The notes: a model not told the origin generated them from the sequence alone. A stretch of DNA of 64,000 nt from Croceimicrobium sp965228705 (GCF_965228705.1 NZ_OZ245832.1:930001-994000), one strand, 5' to 3'; positions 36,101 through 43,765 are shown, numbered from the stretch's first letter. A program made the numbers and translations.

Positions 36101-36958
36101 ACTCCCACGGGAGCCCAAATCCCTATCGGGCAGGTGGTAGATATTGAATATGTAAGAGGGCCCCAGGCCATAAAAAGCGAGGAAACCTTCCTGGTAGGCT
36201 ATGTGCTATTTGACAAACGTGATGGTTTTGCTGAAGTGGAGGTGGTCAATGATGCCCAAAATGCCATTCAGCAACAAATCGATGCAGGTAGCCTGGATGT
36301 GCCTGCGGGTATCAGCTATAAATTCTCGGGTAGCTACGAAAACCAGGTACGGGCCGAAAAGAGGTTATCTATCATCGTGCCCCTGGTACTGGTCATTGTC
36401 TTCCTCATACTTTATTTCCAGTTCAAATCCGTTACCACTTCACTCATGGTGTTCAGCGGTATAGCCATGGCTTTCAGCGGAGGTTTTATTATGATTTGGC
36501 TGTACGGCCAGGGATGGTTTGGCGATTTCACTGTATTCGGCACCAACTTCAGGGACTTGTTCCAAATGCATACCATCAACCTTAGTGTGGCAGTATGGGT
36601 AGGTTTCATTGCCCTTTTTGGAATCGCCACCGATGATGGCGTGCTCATCGCTACGTATTTGGATCAAAGCTTCAAGCGCAATAAGCCAAAGACCCATTCA
36701 GAAGTGCGGGCGGCTGTGGTAGAGGCTGGCTTGCGGAGGATACGCCCCGCACTGATGACCGTCTCCACCACCATGATTGCCCTGCTACCGGTGTTAACTT
36801 CTACCGGACGTGGTGCCGACATCATGATCCCAATGGCAATACCCACCTTTGGCGGGATGGCCTTTGCCCTGGTAAGCATTTTCATCGTGCCCGTACTCTA
36901 TTCCATGCGTGAAGAAAAACAGGTGAAAAAATTAGAAGAAAAAACTAAGGAAGTATGA
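33143..36958 (+). CDS. cusA: CusA/CzcA-family RND heavy-metal efflux pump, Cu(I)/Ag(I)-type methionines
   Basis: A 1271-residue inner-membrane proton/metal antiporter with the HME-RND layout: helix 1 at residues 13-32, periplasmic porter domains, helices near 345-530, a second periplasmic part and final helices from about 1075. The central membrane region is longer than in E. coli CusA. Met714 (FLLM), Met764 (APISM) and Met867 (RLVM) align with CusA Met573, Met623 and Met672; the first two are 50 residues apart in both proteins, and an insertion of about 55 residues lies before the third. This favours Cu(I)/Ag(I) as substrate. The stop overlaps the outer-membrane gene by 4 bp. Confidence 0.93.
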   Translation: MLNKTIKYFLENKLVTSLLLVGLITWGIVTAPFGWEIGALPSDPVPVDAIPDIGENQQIVFTQWPGRSPQDIEDQISYPLTTYLLGIPGVKSIRSTSIFGFSSIFIIFEEDVEFYWSRSRILEKLNSLPTDLLPESVQPALGPDATALGQVYWYTLEGRDKDGNPTGGWDLHEIRTVQDFYVKYALNATAGVSEVASIGGFVQEYQIDVNPDALKAYDIPLHKVMQAVRKSNKDVGAKTIEINQAEYLVRGLGYIKKLEDIEKAVVAVEDNVPIRIKDIGVVTLGPATRRGMLDKDGAEVVGGVVVARYGSNPLQVINNVKDKIKEIAPGLPKKVLDNGVESQLTIVPFYDRSTLIHETLGTLEEALSLEVLITILVVIVSVFNLRASLLISSLLPISVLMVFIAMRYFGVDANIVALSGIAIAIGTMVDLGVILSENIIKHVDEASPGDKLIETIYRGSAEVATAIVTAVSTTIVSFIPVFTMQAAEGKLFGPLAFTKTFALIAALIVSLLILPTLAHWFFGIRVKREKTARLLNASLILVGLIVAIFQVLWAGIALMAFGAAWFVKRYSPKQNWFTRNMSVIVVVLVVTWLLGKYWLPLGAQKSLFLNFVFVGILVSLILGSFALLQRYYESILKWCLDNKAKFLAIPTALILLGVIIWMGFNSVFGFVARGFDAVGVEIRTTSVWSGLTHTFPGVGKEFMPSLDEGSFLLMPTSMPHSGIEFNKKVVGQLDMLLTNIPEVDLTVGKLGRVESALDPAPISMYENIINYKPEYMVNEKGFRQRYKVDDEDRFILNSGDTLSNTQALEAGIDQEQLIADDGGQFFRNWREHIHSPDDIWDEIVKVTKIPGVTSAPKLQPIETRLVMLQTGMRAPMGIKVYGPDLKTIENFGMKLEEILKNVPSVKAEAVFADRIVGKPYVHLNIDRDEISRYGLNVEDVQQTIETAIGGMKITSTVEGRERFPVRVRYPRELRDDPEALSDILLPTPTGAQIPIGQVVDIEYVRGPQAIKSEETFLVGYVLFDKRDGFAEVEVVNDAQNAIQQQIDAGSLDVPAGISYKFSGSYENQVRAEKRLSIIVPLVLVIVFLILYFQFKSVTTSLMVFSGIAMAFSGGFIMIWLYGQGWFGDFTVFGTNFRDLFQMHTINLSVAVWVGFIALFGIATDDGVLIATYLDQSFKRNKPKTHSEVRAAVVEAGLRRIRPALMTVSTTMIALLPVLTSTGRGADIMIPMAIPTFGGMAFALVSIFIVPVLYSMREEKQVKKLEEKTKEV

Positions 36959-38187
36959 AAGAGATTAAAAATTTCATAATGTTTCTGGTGTTGTCCTTAC
37001 CAATGTTGGTATTGGGGCAAAGCCTTGAAGATTATCAGAAAATAGCAGCAGAAAACAACCCCGGCCTACAGGCCCGGTACAAAGAGTTTAAAGCTGCCAT
37101 GGAGAAGGTGCCGCAAGTGAGCAGCCTACCTGACCCTACGCTGTCTTTCGGGTATTTTATTTCACCGGTAGAAACACGTGTGGGGCCTCAGCAGGCAAAG
37201 TTTTCCCTTAGTCAGATGTTTCCCTGGTTTGGAACGTTGGAAGCGCAAGGTAATGCTGCTGCTTTAATGGCACAGGCTAAATACCAAAACTTCCTTGATG
37301 CTCGCAATAAGCTCTTTTACCAGGTCGCAGATGCATACTTTCCGCTCTATGAATTGGAAGAACAGTTGCGTTTGCAAAGGGAGAACCTTGAAATCCTGGA
37401 GTCATTTATGACTTTGGCCCAGAGCAAGTACGAAAACAATCAGAGCAGTATGGTAGATGTGCTACGGGTTGACATTATGATAAAAGATGCCCGCACGAAC
37501 ATCAATATCCTTGAGGATAAGCGCCAGCCACTGCTTACCCGTTTTAACAACCAGTTGAACCGTGATGAAACGATGGCCGTCAGCATTGTAGATACCATAA
37601 AGGTATCTCCCTTACCAGACGGTTATCACAGGGACAGTTTGTTGGTAAACCATCCCCTGCTCGAAGAACTGATCCTCAAGGAAGAAGCAATGAAGGAACA
37701 GGAAAAAGCCGCCATCCGCAGGGGCCTGCCCAGCTTTGGCCTTGGCCTCGATTACGTGTTGGTAGGCAAGCGGACGGATATGGATATTGCAGACAACGGA
37801 CAGGACGTAGTGATGCCTATGCTGACCATGAGCCTGCCCATTTTCAGGGGGAAGTATAAGGCAGCCAAAGAAGAAGCACGCATTATGCAGGAAGCCTACA
37901 GGGATATGCGGCAGGAAACGGCCAACAACCTGGGCAGTGCTTATGAAATGGTGTGGTATGAAATTGAAAAACAACGTCAAAACCTCGACTTGTACCGCGA
38001 GCAGATCGATGAGACACGCCAGGCACTAAACCTCTTATTCTCTTCTTACTCTAATAATGGAGATGACTTTGAAGAAGTGCTACGCATGCAACAACAGTTG
38101 CTGAAATACCAAATGATGCAGGCCACCAGCCTATCGGAGTATAAAATAGCGGAGGCAAAATTGAATTACATCACTTCTAAAAATTAA
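36955..38187 (+). CDS. cusC: TolC-family outer membrane efflux protein (CusC-like)
   Basis: A 410-residue protein with a signal peptide (residues 1-22, ending LGQS) and two repeats of long alpha-helical segments typical of TolC channels. The motif LPDPTLSFGY near residue 60 is common to metal-efflux members. It overlaps cusA by ATGA and is followed 4 bp later by the adaptor gene, completing a tripartite efflux operon in the order pump, channel, adaptor. Confidence 0.9.
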   Translation: MKEIKNFIMFLVLSLPMLVLGQSLEDYQKIAAENNPGLQARYKEFKAAMEKVPQVSSLPDPTLSFGYFISPVETRVGPQQAKFSLSQMFPWFGTLEAQGNAAALMAQAKYQNFLDARNKLFYQVADAYFPLYELEEQLRLQRENLEILESFMTLAQSKYENNQSSMVDVLRVDIMIKDARTNINILEDKRQPLLTRFNNQLNRDETMAVSIVDTIKVSPLPDGYHRDSLLVNHPLLEELILKEEAMKEQEKAAIRRGLPSFGLGLDYVLVGKRTDMDIADNGQDVVMPMLTMSLPIFRGKYKAAKEEARIMQEAYRDMRQETANNLGSAYEMVWYEIEKQRQNLDLYREQIDETRQALNLLFSSYSNNGDDFEEVLRMQQQLLKYQMMQATSLSEYKIAEAKLNYITSKN

Positions 38188-38191
38188 GACA

Positions 38192-39991
38192 ATGACTATC
38201 AATAAAAAAACATTCTGGATAAGCATAATTGCCACCTTGGTGGTGGGTTTGCTGGCAGGTTGGCTGATTTTTTCCAGCGGTAAAACTTCTGCTGAAAATG
38301 AGCATGAACATACTGAAACCGCGGCTGGCGAAGAAACCATCTGGACCTGCTCCATGCACCCACAAATCAGGCAGAGTGAACCTGGCGATTGCCCCATTTG
38401 TGGCATGGATCTCATTCCGCTTGAAGATGAAACCGGTTCGGAGATGGATCCGATGGCAATTTCGATGTCACCTACAGCCATGCAGTTGGCAAACGTTCGT
38501 ACAGCCGTAGCGGGTTCCATGAAGCCACTCAAAAAAGTGCGCCTCAACGGCAAGGTACAGGAAGACGAAAGACTGGTCTTTTCACAGACCAGCCACATAC
38601 CAGGCCGTATTGAAAAACTAAACGTCAACTTCACCGGGGAGTTCGTGCAAAAAGGTCAGTTGCTGGCCTACATTTACTCCCCTGACCTGGTTACCGCCCA
38701 GGAAGAAGTTTTTGAAGCACGCAAAATCAAGGAAAGTCAGCCCGCCCTTTATCGTTCGGCTATTGAGAAATTACGTAACTGGAAACTGTCCGAATCCCAG
38801 ATAGAGCGGATAGTGAACGCTGGTGAGACAATTGAAAATTTTCCCATCGTGGCCGATGTGTCGGGATATGTAATTAGCAAAAAAGTAAACTTGGGTGACT
38901 ACATCCGAAAAGGCCAGCCTATTTATGAAATTGCCGATCTCAGCAAGGTGTGGGTACTTTTTGATGTGTATGAATCTGACCTTCCCTGGATTGATGAAGG
39001 TGACCAGGTAAACTTTACGGTACAGTCCCTGCCTGGCGAGCAGTTTAGCGATAAGATCACTTTTCTTGACCCGGTGTTGAACCCAAAAACAAGGGTGGCC
39101 AAGGCACGGGTGGAAATGCGAAACCCAAACAATAAGCTAAAACCGGAGATGTTTGCCAGTGGTGTAGTAGGTGCAAACTTGGAATATAACAAGGAAGCCT
39201 TGGTTATTCCTAAATCTGCGGTGATGTGGACGGGTGAGCGCTCTGTGGTTTATGTAAAAAGCAGCTCTGCGCAAGGTGTAAACTTTATGATGCGTGAGGT
39301 AGTGCTTGGGCCTGAATTGGGAGAAGGTTTTGTGGTAGAAGAAGGCCTGGAGCCCGGAGAGGAAATTGCAGTGAGCGGTACCTTTAGTATTGATGCAGCA
39401 GCACAACTGGCCGGTAAACCCAGTATGATGAATCCCGAGGGCGGCCCCGCCATGACCGGTCATAACCACGGGGATATGGGCGGTCCTCCTGCTGGCTCAG
39501 GGAATAACCATGCTGCCCATAATAAGGATATAACAATAGGTTCCAAAGCCAAAGAAGCACTGAAACCGGTAATAGACGCCTATCTGGATATGAAGGATGC
39601 CCTCGTGAATGACGATGCTACCCAAGCACAGGCCTATGCCCAGAAGCTAAAAGAGGAACTGGGAAAAATTAATATGGCCCTCTTTACAGGAGAATCACAC
39701 AATGTATGGATGAAACACAGCACTGCCCTGAAAACATCAACAGCAAAAGCATCAATTACTGAAGACATCGAAGAACTCAGAGCAAGTTTTATTGAAATCT
39801 CATCTCAACTGAAAATGCTTGTGGAAACTTTCAGACCCTATAACCAAACCCTATACGTTCAATTTTGCCCCATGGCCAATAACAACCGCGGGGCAAACTG
39901 GCTGAGCCTGGAAAGGGAAGTGAAAAACCCATATTTCGGTGAGGCCATGCTGAGTTGTGGTGAAGTGAAAGCCACCATTAGTGAAAAATAA
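38192..39991 (+). CDS. cusB: CusB-like periplasmic adaptor with heavy-metal-binding and DUF3347 domains
   Basis: At 599 residues this is longer than E. coli CusB. In order: a membrane anchor (residues 7-30), a heavy-metal-binding segment TCSMHPQIRQSEPGDCPICGM (two parts, residues 51-72), the MFP hairpin and lipoyl-like domains (about 95-400), a histidine/methionine-rich linker (about 410-450) and a C-terminal DUF3347 domain (about 450-595) with the CPMANN and NPYFG motifs. It links the CusA-like pump and the channel and may load metal onto the pump. The DUF3347 fusion is a Bacteroidota feature; two separate DUF3347 genes follow. Confidence 0.92.
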   Translation: MTINKKTFWISIIATLVVGLLAGWLIFSSGKTSAENEHEHTETAAGEETIWTCSMHPQIRQSEPGDCPICGMDLIPLEDETGSEMDPMAISMSPTAMQLANVRTAVAGSMKPLKKVRLNGKVQEDERLVFSQTSHIPGRIEKLNVNFTGEFVQKGQLLAYIYSPDLVTAQEEVFEARKIKESQPALYRSAIEKLRNWKLSESQIERIVNAGETIENFPIVADVSGYVISKKVNLGDYIRKGQPIYEIADLSKVWVLFDVYESDLPWIDEGDQVNFTVQSLPGEQFSDKITFLDPVLNPKTRVAKARVEMRNPNNKLKPEMFASGVVGANLEYNKEALVIPKSAVMWTGERSVVYVKSSSAQGVNFMMREVVLGPELGEGFVVEEGLEPGEEIAVSGTFSIDAAAQLAGKPSMMNPEGGPAMTGHNHGDMGGPPAGSGNNHAAHNKDITIGSKAKEALKPVIDAYLDMKDALVNDDATQAQAYAQKLKEELGKINMALFTGESHNVWMKHSTALKTSTAKASITEDIEELRASFIEISSQLKMLVETFRPYNQTLYVQFCPMANNNRGANWLSLEREVKNPYFGEAMLSCGEVKATISEK

Positions 39992-40001
39992 AGGAATGAA
40001 C

Positions 40002-40040
40002 CGGACCCATTCCGAATGAATTAAAGCAGTGTCCGTTTTT
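40002..40040 (+). terminator. Possible terminator after cusB
   Basis: CGGAC (40002-40006) and GTCCG (40031-40035) form a 5-bp stem with a long loop, directly followed by TTTTT. The loop length makes it a weak candidate; read-through to the DUF3347 gene at 40063 is likely. Confidence 0.3.
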
Positions 40041-40062
40041 GATAACTTAAATAAACAGTAAA

Positions 40063-40578
40063 ATGAAAAAAGTAGTAATGATGCTAAGCCTGGCCCTCCT
40101 GAGCCTGGGCACTTTTGCACAACACGACCACTCCAAACATAATATGAGTGGCGATCATGGGAGCAGTATGGCCCCCGAATTTGAAAATGAAAACCTGCAG
40201 CAGGCCTATAACAATTACATTGCTCTGAAGGATGCCCTGGTTGCCTCAGATGCCGGTGAAGCCGAAGCAAAAGCTGCAGAACTGGCAGCGTCCCTAAGCA
40301 AGGTGGAGAATGCTGAGTCCGCCCAAAAAAGTGCCACCAATGTGATGAAAGCAGGTTCGCTGGAGGCCCAGCGAAAGGCCTTTGCTTCATTGAGCACCCA
40401 AATGGCCGAATTGGTGAGAGATGCGGAAATAAGTGCCGGAGAAGTGTATGTGGAGTTTTGCCCCATGGCCAACGGAGGCGAGGGTGCCCACTGGCTGGCC
40501 AATGAAAAGCAAATCAACAATCCCTACTTTGGTGACAAAATGCTCAGGTGTGGTAAGGTAAAAGAAACCATTAAATAA
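40063..40578 (+). CDS. Exported DUF3347 domain protein
   Basis: A 171-residue protein with a signal peptide (residues 1-19, ending TFAQ), a His-rich start of the mature chain (HDHSKHNMSGDHG) and a DUF3347 domain with YVEFCPMANGGEGAHW and NPYFGDKM motifs plus the LRCGKV end. DUF3347 proteins occur beside copper efflux systems and probably bind copper in the periplasm. It is a stand-alone copy of the domain fused to the adaptor upstream. Confidence 0.85.
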   Translation: MKKVVMMLSLALLSLGTFAQHDHSKHNMSGDHGSSMAPEFENENLQQAYNNYIALKDALVASDAGEAEAKAAELAASLSKVENAESAQKSATNVMKAGSLEAQRKAFASLSTQMAELVRDAEISAGEVYVEFCPMANGGEGAHWLANEKQINNPYFGDKMLRCGKVKETIK

Positions 40579-40584
40579 CTAAGA

Positions 40585-40641
40585 CCTGTGGGCACAACAT
40601 AAATTTTGGTTGGTATTAAAATTCGTGCTTGTGCCCGCAGG
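40585..40641. repeat. 57-nt nested stem-loop in the metal-resistance operon
   Basis: Outer arms CCTGTGGGCACAA (40585-40597) and TTGTGCCCGCAGG (40629-40641) pair over 13 bp with one G-U pair in RNA. Inside the loop, AATTTT (40602-40607) and AAAATT (40618-40623) form a second 6-bp stem. No T-run follows, so it is not a typical terminator. It lies 7 bp after a stop and 18 bp before the next start. Confidence 0.7.
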
Positions 40642-40658
40642 CACTAATTACTATAACA

Positions 40659-41081
40659 ATGAACAATACAATTTTCAGAGTAGTGGCCGGAGGGCTGTTT
40701 TTGCTTGCGGCTATCAGTTGCAATACCCAAACTCAATCCGGGAATAAACAAACAGGGCCGGCTGAAGCAGCCCAAAACTCTGCCAAGCAACACTACCAGG
40801 TGGGCGATCAGGTGCCCAACGAACTGGTATGCATGGTAAACGATGCTTACATGGGCAAACCCCAAATAGCCGTTCCGGTAAATGGAAAAACCTATTATGG
40901 GTGTTGCCAGATGTGCGTTAAGAAGCTCAATGAACAGGAATCATCCCGCATGGCCATTGATCCGGCCAGCGGTAAAAAGGTGGATAAAGTAGATGCCTAC
41001 ATTGTATTACTGGATGAGCAGGGAACAGTGGGATATTTTGAATCGGAGGATAGCTATACGGCCTTTGGGAAAAATAACTGA
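40659..41081 (+). CDS. Lipoprotein with YHS/TRASH-like cysteine motif
   Basis: The start at 40659 gives a lipoprotein signal ending LLAAISC (cysteine at about residue 18). The mature part has LVCMVNDAYMGKPQIAV and YYGCCQMCVKKL, a C-x-n-CCQMC arrangement like TRASH/YHS metal-sensing domains. A periplasmic metal-binding or chaperone role is probable from motif and neighbourhood. A Met-10 upstream in-frame start at 40629 would remove the signal from the N-terminus, so I reject it. Confidence 0.7.
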   Translation: MNNTIFRVVAGGLFLLAAISCNTQTQSGNKQTGPAEAAQNSAKQHYQVGDQVPNELVCMVNDAYMGKPQIAVPVNGKTYYGCCQMCVKKLNEQESSRMAIDPASGKKVDKVDAYIVLLDEQGTVGYFESEDSYTAFGKNN

Positions 41082-41168
41082 ATATAAAAAGGGCGGTATG
41101 CTTTTGATCTAAAATCAGAAAGTTGCCGTCTCCACTTTAACAAAAAAACTGTAATTTCCACCAAAGTA

Positions 41169-41180
41169 TGACAAATGTCA
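41169..41180. promoter_or_regulatory. Candidate operator TGAC-N4-GTCA upstream of the second HYC_CC_PP-type gene
   Basis: TGACAAATGTCA, extended to ATGACAAATGTCAT (41168-41181), is a perfect inverted repeat with a 2-bp centre located 47 bp before the ATG at 41228. It differs by one base from the repeat at 32572-32583. Confidence 0.5.
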
Positions 41181-41227
41181 TTGTTTTAATCATCTTTTAC
41201 TTGCATTTCCGTTTCTTAAAGTTCTAA

Positions 41228-41719
41228 ATGAGAACAAATAGCAACATATCCAGGAAAGTAATGCTCTCGGCCTTCGGGCTGCCGATGCTGGGTGTGTACA
41301 TGCTCACTATCTGGTGCGGCCTGGGTAACTTTCTTGCTGAGTGTTGTGATCACCACAACCAGCCATCTGTTGCTCATCATGCAGACAGCCCTGGGCATTC
41401 TGACGACCACCACCACGACCCTCATTCCCATGGACACAGCCATGATCATTCCGGTGATCACCATCAAAAAAACAGTGAGGATGATGACGGCTGCTGCAGC
41501 GATGTCACTACCGCATTCTTCCTTGTTTTCCAGCAAAAAGCGCAGCCTTACACAGTAGATTTTCACCCTTCTGAAAGCCCCGCAGCTATTTTGCGGGTAG
41601 CCATAAGTCAATACTTTCCAAAATTAGAAGGGCACGCCCTTCAGAAATGGATGCCTCCACCCAGGCCCGCCCCATCGGGCTTTAGCCTGCGTATCCTGCA
41701 TCAATCTTACCTGATTTAG
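41228..41719 (+). CDS. Histidine-rich HYC_CC_PP-type protein
   Basis: A 163-residue protein with an N-terminal hydrophobic segment (residues 12-33), a CC pair (AECCDHH), a dense histidine cluster (residues 44-80, mostly HH, HSH and DH units), a second CC pair (DDGCCSDV) and the C-terminus PPPRPAPSGFSLRILHQSYLI (in parts). The CC, PP and LI ending agree with the HYC_CC_PP type. The His cluster probably binds metal in the periplasm. A TGAC-N4-GTCA palindrome lies upstream, as for the gene at 32623. Confidence 0.65.
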   Translation: MRTNSNISRKVMLSAFGLPMLGVYMLTIWCGLGNFLAECCDHHNQPSVAHHADSPGHSDDHHHDPHSHGHSHDHSGDHHQKNSEDDDGCCSDVTTAFFLVFQQKAQPYTVDFHPSESPAAILRVAISQYFPKLEGHALQKWMPPPRPAPSGFSLRILHQSYLI

Positions 41720-41923
41720 ACTTTCATTTTCTGTGGGGGTAGTTTCACTCCACGGCTGGTATATTCAATGTATGGATGTGCTCATCAGCACTTCCTTTAC
41801 CTGCCGTCCTGTTGAGTTAATTACCCGGGGGTACATGCGTGTACATGAATGAAACGTGTGTCAATCCTTATTCCAGTGATTAAGACATCGTTCCAATGAT
41901 GTTATCATCAACTTACAGAAAGT

Positions 41924-42502
41924 ATGAAAGATCAAAACCGTATTACAGAAGAATTTAAGGTAAAAGGCATGATTTGTAGCCGCTGCCTCAAAGTGCTCAA
42001 CGATGAGCTAAGGCAGGCCGGTGCAGAAATCGTGGAAATAGAACTGGGCCGTGTGGTAATAACTTTCACGCCCGATAAAATAAGCCGAAGCCATATTGAG
42101 CAGGTAATTCGCGAAAACGAATTCAGCATAATTTGGGATAGGCAAACCCTGCTGGCCGAGCAGACCAAGCGCTGGGTAATCAACTACATCTGGAATACAA
42201 ATTTAGAGCAAAAGCTTTCCACGTTCATTGCCGAAAAAATGGAGGTGAATTACGAAAGCCTGAGCAAAAATTTCTCTAAGGTTTTCGGTAAAACCATAGA
42301 ACGCTATGGCCTACTCCTAAAAATTGAAAGAGCGAAGGAGCTCGTGGAATATGGTGAAATGAACCTGAGTGAAATAGCCTATAACCTTGGTTATCAAAAC
42401 CCTTCGGCACTGAGCCGGCAGTTTAAAAAAGAAACCGGTATGAGCCTCAGGGAATACCAAAAATTGGGTGTAACCAGGCGGATTCCAATTGACAAGATAT
42501 GA
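41924..42502 (+). CDS. AraC-family regulator with N-terminal HMA metal-binding domain
   Basis: The N-terminal 75 residues form an HMA ferredoxin-like domain with the metal-binding pair Cys18 and Cys21 in GMICSRC. The C-terminal part (about residues 90-185) is an AraC-type double HTH (LSEIAYNLGYQNPSALSRQFKKE). The fusion suggests a transcription factor that directly senses Cu(I)/Ag(I) or another soft metal. It is encoded separately from the efflux block, with 204 bp upstream that include a GTGCT-N4-AGCAC hairpin and a GTACATG direct repeat. Confidence 0.82.
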   Translation: MKDQNRITEEFKVKGMICSRCLKVLNDELRQAGAEIVEIELGRVVITFTPDKISRSHIEQVIRENEFSIIWDRQTLLAEQTKRWVINYIWNTNLEQKLSTFIAEKMEVNYESLSKNFSKVFGKTIERYGLLLKIERAKELVEYGEMNLSEIAYNLGYQNPSALSRQFKKETGMSLREYQKLGVTRRIPIDKI

Positions 42503-42599
42503 TAAGTATTAACCGGAATATAACACATATAGCTATATACATAAGCATATACTTGTGTGGTATAAAATCAAAATCAATAATCTTTTAAAACGTAAAATT

Positions 42600-42818
42600 A
42601 TGTGGCACTTTGATGGACATCACTTTTGGGGAATGCACTGGATCTGGTGGATCCTCTGGATCATTTTCCTCATATGGATTTTTGCTACGCCCTGGGATGT
42701 GCCCGGGCAGCGTACCAAAAAAGATACCCCCCTCGATATCCTTAAAAAAAGATATGCAGCCGGGGAAATAGACTCTGAAGAATTTGAGGAGCGGAAAAAG
42801 GCACTTCTTGAAAAATAA
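42600..42818 (+). CDS. SHOCT-domain small membrane protein
   Basis: A 72-residue protein that starts at 42600 (the in-frame extension to 42555 lacks support). The N-terminus is rich in His and Trp (WHFDGHHFWGMHW), one membrane helix follows (residues 13-28), and the C-terminus is a SHOCT domain (PLDILKKRYAAGEIDSEEFEE) typical of small membrane proteins in metal and stress loci. Its function is unknown. It lies 18 bp before the HMA protein gene. Confidence 0.72.
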   Translation: MWHFDGHHFWGMHWIWWILWIIFLIWIFATPWDVPGQRTKKDTPLDILKKRYAAGEIDSEEFEERKKALLEK

Positions 42819-42836
42819 CACACAAAACGGAGACAA

Positions 42837-43079
42837 ATGAAAGAATCAAAAAAAGAACAATTACGGCACTCCTACTCGATAAGTGGTATGCACTGCGGTG
42901 GTTGTGCCGGCACAGTGGAGCGGAAATTGGCTGAGCTGTCCGAAGTTAAATCCGTAAAAGTGGACCTGGTGAGGAAGCAGGCCGAAATTATATCGGACGT
43001 ACCGGTATCACTGAACACTCTGCAAGAGGCACTGGCCAATACCAGCTATGCTATAGCAGAACCTAATACCGGAGACTAA
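42837..43079 (+). CDS. CopZ-like HMA-domain metallochaperone
   Basis: An 80-residue stand-alone HMA domain with the metal-binding pair Cys20 and Cys23 in GMHCGGC, and beta-strand pattern VKSVKVDLVRKQAEI. Such proteins carry Cu(I) or another soft metal to efflux ATPases or regulators. No P-type ATPase gene is present in the window, so its partner may be the HMA-AraC regulator, the RND pump or a gene outside. Confidence 0.85.
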   Translation: MKESKKEQLRHSYSISGMHCGGCAGTVERKLAELSEVKSVKVDLVRKQAEIISDVPVSLNTLQEALANTSYAIAEPNTGD

Positions 43080-43140
43080 GTAAGCGGTCACATGGAAGAA
43101 AAGCCTGAACTCCATTGCCATTATTAGGGGGATGGAAGAT

Positions 43141-43190
43141 ACCCGGTACCCCGGCTAAGGGAATATTGTAAAATGGGGTACCGGGTTTTA
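43141..43190 (+). terminator. Hairpin with 12-bp perfect arms between the HMA and ArsR genes
   Basis: ACCCGGTACCCC (43141-43152) and GGGGTACCGGGT (43175-43186) are perfect complements around a 22-nt loop, followed by TTTT. This can terminate the SHOCT-HMA transcript; it may also be a cruciform or regulator site near the ArsR start at 43213. Confidence 0.6.
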
Positions 43191-43212
43191 AAAAAATGTA
43201 ACAACAAACAGA

Positions 43213-43521
43213 ATGAAGCAGCAAACACTGGATTTTGAGAAGCTGGCAGAAAAGTTTAAAGCCATAGGCCACCCCGTAAGGGTGGCTATGTTCCAATTGC
43301 TGTGCCACTGCCCTGAAGAAGGACTGAGTGTAAAGGGCATTTACCAAACCCTGGGACTGGATCAACCAACTGCTTCGCGGCACCTGGCAGTGATGCGAAA
43401 CAGCGGGGTGGTACGCAGGCGAACGGAACGCGGAAATACTTTTTACTGCCTTTGTCTTACCGATCCTGATGTAAGCTGTCTTTCAGGGTGTTTTACTAAT
43501 AGTAAATCTAAAATCGAATAA
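43213..43521 (+). CDS. ArsR/SmtB-family metalloregulator
   Basis: A 102-residue winged-helix repressor. The HTH is visible as GIYQTLGLDQPTASRHLAVM (about residues 42-61), followed by the wing. Candidate metal ligands are Cys31 and Cys33 and the C-terminal cysteines at 79, 81, 89 and 93. It probably represses the small genes downstream (43524 onward) until metal binds. It differs from the HMA-AraC protein, so the island has at least two metal-responsive regulators. Confidence 0.85.
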   Translation: MKQQTLDFEKLAEKFKAIGHPVRVAMFQLLCHCPEEGLSVKGIYQTLGLDQPTASRHLAVMRNSGVVRRRTERGNTFYCLCLTDPDVSCLSGCFTNSKSKIE

Positions 43522-43523
43522 TT

Positions 43524-43754
43524 ATGAAAAATCATTGGCTTTGGATGCTGCTGGCCTGTGTGGCCCCCATCCTTCTCATCTTTTTGTTACCCTTTTTCGG
43601 AGTAACCTCTGACCTGACTTTCGCTGCCTTCCTGGTGGTGTTTTTTGTGGCCCACCTTTTTATGATGCGTGGACATTCTCATGGCCATGGTGGCCACCGG
43701 CAGCATCAGGATCACGACCAACAAGAAAACAAAACCAAACATTCACATCACTAA
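43524..43754 (+). CDS. Small histidine-rich membrane protein
   Basis: Two hydrophobic helices (residues 5-25 and 30-47) are followed by a histidine-rich cytoplasmic or periplasmic tail (HSHGHGGHRQHQDHDQ). DUF2933-type proteins of metal loci are similar in layout, but I am not certain of the family. It starts 2 bp after the ArsR stop, so it is probably in the same transcript and may bind metal. Confidence 0.62.
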   Translation: MKNHWLWMLLACVAPILLIFLLPFFGVTSDLTFAAFLVVFFVAHLFMMRGHSHGHGGHRQHQDHDQQENKTKHSHH

Positions 43755-43765
43755 ACACAAGGGTT

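Noticed and set aside
41720..41923. GTGCT-N4-AGCAC stem as a terminator
   Set aside because: The stem is only 5 bp and is followed by TTCCTTTACC, not a clear T-run, so I mention it only under the AraC gene.
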